Origin: Nesterenkonia sp. LB17
GTDB taxonomy: Bacteria > Actinomycetota > Actinomycetes > Actinomycetales > Micrococcaceae
DNA: 64,000 nt
NCBI RefSeq assembly: GCF_022565915.1
Contig: NZ_JAJOYX010000003.1
Span: forward strand, 434,001 to 498,000
Reading direction: 5' to 3'
Below are positions 62,383 through 64,000 of the stretch, in pieces (position 1 is the stretch's first letter; each line of letters opens with the position of its first letter). Position numbers and translations under genes: made by a program. The notes beneath the pieces were generated by a model. The model was given only the letters and a program-made list of their open reading frames with translations. It was not told where the DNA came from and searched no databases.

Positions 62383-62431
62383 CATTCAATGGGATCTCTG
62401 TGGCGCTGGGCACATCTGCTGACCAGACTGA
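62383..62431 (+). promoter_or_regulatory. pobA promoter/operator block shared with pcaH
   Basis: CATTCAATGG (62383-62392), six nt, TGTGGCG (62399-62405), 18 nt, CAGACTGA (62424-62431), 38 nt before pobA. Matches the pcaH block. Confidence 0.7.
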
Positions 62432-62469
62432 TCTGCACAGGGTCGAACCGGCCCAGGAGAAGGAGAGAC

Positions 62470-63696
62470 ATGACCGCGCACACCACCCGAGTCGACGTCG
62501 GCATCGTGGGCGGCGGCCCCGCAGGGCTGATGACCGCGCTGCTGCTCAAGCGACGCGGCATCTCCGCCGCCGTGATCGAGACCCGCACGAAGGACACGAT
62601 CCACCACACTCAGCGTGCAGGGATCCTCGAAGCCGCCACGGTGAGCATGCTGGTGGACGCCGAAGTCGGGTCACGAGTGCTCACCGAGGGTCATGAACAC
62701 GAGGGCACGGTGCTCAGCTTCGACGGAGAGCAGCATCGCATCGACTTCCAGGCGCTGGTCGGACGCTCGGTCTGGCTCTACCCACAGAACGAGGTCTTCT
62801 TCGACCTCGCCAACGCCTGGGAACGAGAAGGCGGGGAGATCCACTGGGCCGTCACCGACACCCAGGTCCACGGGATCGAGACCACGTCGCCGCGGATCAG
62901 CTTCACCGACGCGCACGCTCAGGCACGCAGCATCGAGGCCGACCTGATCATCGGCACCGACGGGTCCCGCTCCATGTGTCGCAGGCTGATCCCCGAGGAG
63001 GTGCGCACCGACCACTTCATCTCCTACCCCTTCGCCTGGTTCGGGATCCTCTGTGAGGCCCCACCGACCGCCCCAGAGCTGATCTACGCGAACTCCGAGC
63101 TCGGCTTCGCACTGATCTCCCAGCGCAATGAGACCGTCCAGCGCATGTACTTCCAGTGCGACCCGGACACCGATCCGGACAGCTGGTCCGAGGACGCGAT
63201 CTTCGACCACATCCAGCAGGTGCTCGGCACCGAGGGCGGCGTCCAGCTCAAGCGCGGACCGATCATCGACAAGACCGTGCTGCCCTTCCGCTCCTATGTC
63301 TGTGACCCGCTCAGCCACGGCCGGCTGGCTCTGGCCGGCGATGCCGGCCACACCGTCCCGCCGACCGGGGCCAAGGGTCTGAACCTGGCCTTCGCCGATG
63401 TGCGGGTGCTGATTCCGTGCGTGGAGGAGTTCATCACCGAGCTGCGCGCCGATGCGCCCGGCCATGAAGGAGAAGCGGCCGAGACCCCGGAGTCGCTGCG
63501 TCGATACTCCCGGACTGCACTGGACCGGGTATGGAAGGCGCAGAACTTCTCCTACTGGGCGACGAACCTTCTGCACCGTCAGCCGGACGAGAACCCCTTC
63601 ACCCACCGGCGTCGCCGCGGCGAGTTCGACGCGATCACCGGCTCCGTGCACGGCCAGGCCTATTTCGCGGATTCCTACACCGGCTGGAGCGACTGA
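62470..63696 (+). CDS. pobA: 4-hydroxybenzoate 3-monooxygenase
   Basis: A 408-residue class A flavoprotein hydroxylase that makes protocatechuate from 4-hydroxybenzoate with NAD(P)H and O2. FAD motif VGIVGGGPAGLMTALLL (residues 9-25), the DG motif in LIIGTDGSRSMCRR and the FAD ribityl motif LAGDAGHTVPPTGAKGLNLA. AAGGAGAGAC lies directly before ATG. The product feeds the pcaHG enzymes encoded upstream. Confidence 0.96.
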   Translation: MTAHTTRVDVGIVGGGPAGLMTALLLKRRGISAAVIETRTKDTIHHTQRAGILEAATVSMLVDAEVGSRVLTEGHEHEGTVLSFDGEQHRIDFQALVGRSVWLYPQNEVFFDLANAWEREGGEIHWAVTDTQVHGIETTSPRISFTDAHAQARSIEADLIIGTDGSRSMCRRLIPEEVRTDHFISYPFAWFGILCEAPPTAPELIYANSELGFALISQRNETVQRMYFQCDPDTDPDSWSEDAIFDHIQQVLGTEGGVQLKRGPIIDKTVLPFRSYVCDPLSHGRLALAGDAGHTVPPTGAKGLNLAFADVRVLIPCVEEFITELRADAPGHEGEAAETPESLRRYSRTALDRVWKAQNFSYWATNLLHRQPDENPFTHRRRRGEFDAITGSVHGQAYFADSYTGWSD

Positions 63697-63731
63697 CCCT
63701 CCCGACGAGGCTCGGACCGCGAGCGCCGCGG

Positions 63732-64000
63732 CTATCTGGGCTCGAGCCGGATCGCGCCGTCGAGCCGGATGGTCTCGCCGTTGAGCATCGGGTTGGCCAC
63801 GATCTGCATGACCAGCTGGGCGTAGTCCTCGGGCGCACCGAGCCGGGCGGGGTGCAGCGTCTTGGCGCGCAGCGACTCCTTGGCCTCCTCGGGCAGACCC
63901 GCCATCATGGGGGTCTCGAAGAGTCCGGGCGCGATCGTCATCACCCGGATGGCATGCCGGGCGAGCTCGCGGGCCGCCGGAAGGGTCAGCGAGGCCACTG
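63732..64000 (-). CDS. Short-chain dehydrogenase/reductase, C-terminal part (cut by right edge)
   Basis: The last 89 codons of an SDR, open to the window end: [32 protein letters not shown] (the PG motif after the active site) and [23 protein letters not shown], which is the conserved SDR C-terminus. It is closest by eye to 3-hydroxyacyl-CoA dehydrogenase type SDRs. Catalytic Tyr/Lys lie outside the window. Convergent with pobA. Confidence 0.8.
   Translation of the reverse strand, partial: VASLTLPAARELARHAIRVMTIAPGLFETPMMAGLPEEAKESLRAKTLHPARLGAPEDYAQLVMQIVANPMLNGETIRLDGAIRLEPR

Overview
The window is very GC-rich (only the 31.2-31.7 kb insert looks AT-rich) and reads as chromosome of a Gram-positive actinobacterium. 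The menaquinone pair menE/menA, the CcsB-ResB-CcdA-TlpA cytochrome c maturation block, a PerM-like gene, WXG100, FemAB and XPB-type helicase genes, and a protein-coding strand full of GTG starts all fit Micrococcales, most likely a Micrococcaceae relative (Nesterenkonia/Arthrobacter type). The genus is inference. No rRNA, intact phage, IS element or CRISPR array was seen; there is one tRNA gene.

Layout. 0-3.5 kb: a minus-strand envelope-stress operon (two Asp23-like proteins, DUF2273, DUF6286, AmaP-like anchor, ECF sigma factor, zinc-binding anti-sigma-like protein with an Asp23-like tail, cut by the left edge). 3.9-5.9 kb: a MarR regulator divergent from two NAD(P)-binding reductases across a perfect palindrome that contains both start codons. 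6.2-9.9 kb: menE, menA and small membrane proteins. 10-15 kb: histidine phosphatase, tlpA, ccdA, resB, ccsB, the last four joined by 1-nt stop/start overlaps. 15-25 kb: purN, perM-like, TauE/SafE exporter, GT4 glycosyltransferase, App1 phosphatase, inositol-phosphatase family protein, ferritin-like/VIT metal transporter, FMN-binding protein. 25-30 kb: sucD, sucC, pcrA. 30.8-31.75 kb: tRNA-Arg(CCU) followed by the remains of a small tRNA-integrated element. 31.9-33.6 kb: Old Yellow Enzyme and cspA. 33.7-39.8 kb: a molybdenum-cofactor/formate-dehydrogenase-like operon (HNH, mobA, DUF6457, moeA, fdhD, fdhF). 40-44.5 kb: NlpC/P60 hydrolase with a repeat-rich linker, DtxR regulator, serC, DUF3027, an extended cold-shock protein. 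44.6-51.8 kb: helicase-associated protein plus XPB helicase, a two-component system, WXG100 protein. 51.9-55 kb: groL under two CIRCE sites and a FemAB-like acyltransferase. 55-63.7 kb: a complete 4-hydroxybenzoate to 3-oxoadipate module (pobA, pcaHG, pcaB, pcaD, pcaC, MFS transporter, two IclR regulators). The right edge cuts an SDR dehydrogenase.

How it works together. The pca/pob genes convert 4-hydroxybenzoate to protocatechuate and then to 3-oxoadipate; the two operons share an unusually similar promoter block (a CATTNAATGG half-palindrome, TGTGGCG and CAGACTGA at nearly fixed spacing), suggesting joint control by the paired IclR regulators. The molybdenum-cofactor genes supply and sulfurate the cofactor for the adjacent FdhF-type oxidoreductase. 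A second theme is leaderless expression: about fifteen genes have TANNNT placed 6-8 nt before their ATG/GTG with no Shine-Dalgarno, whereas others in the same window have clear AGGAG sites.
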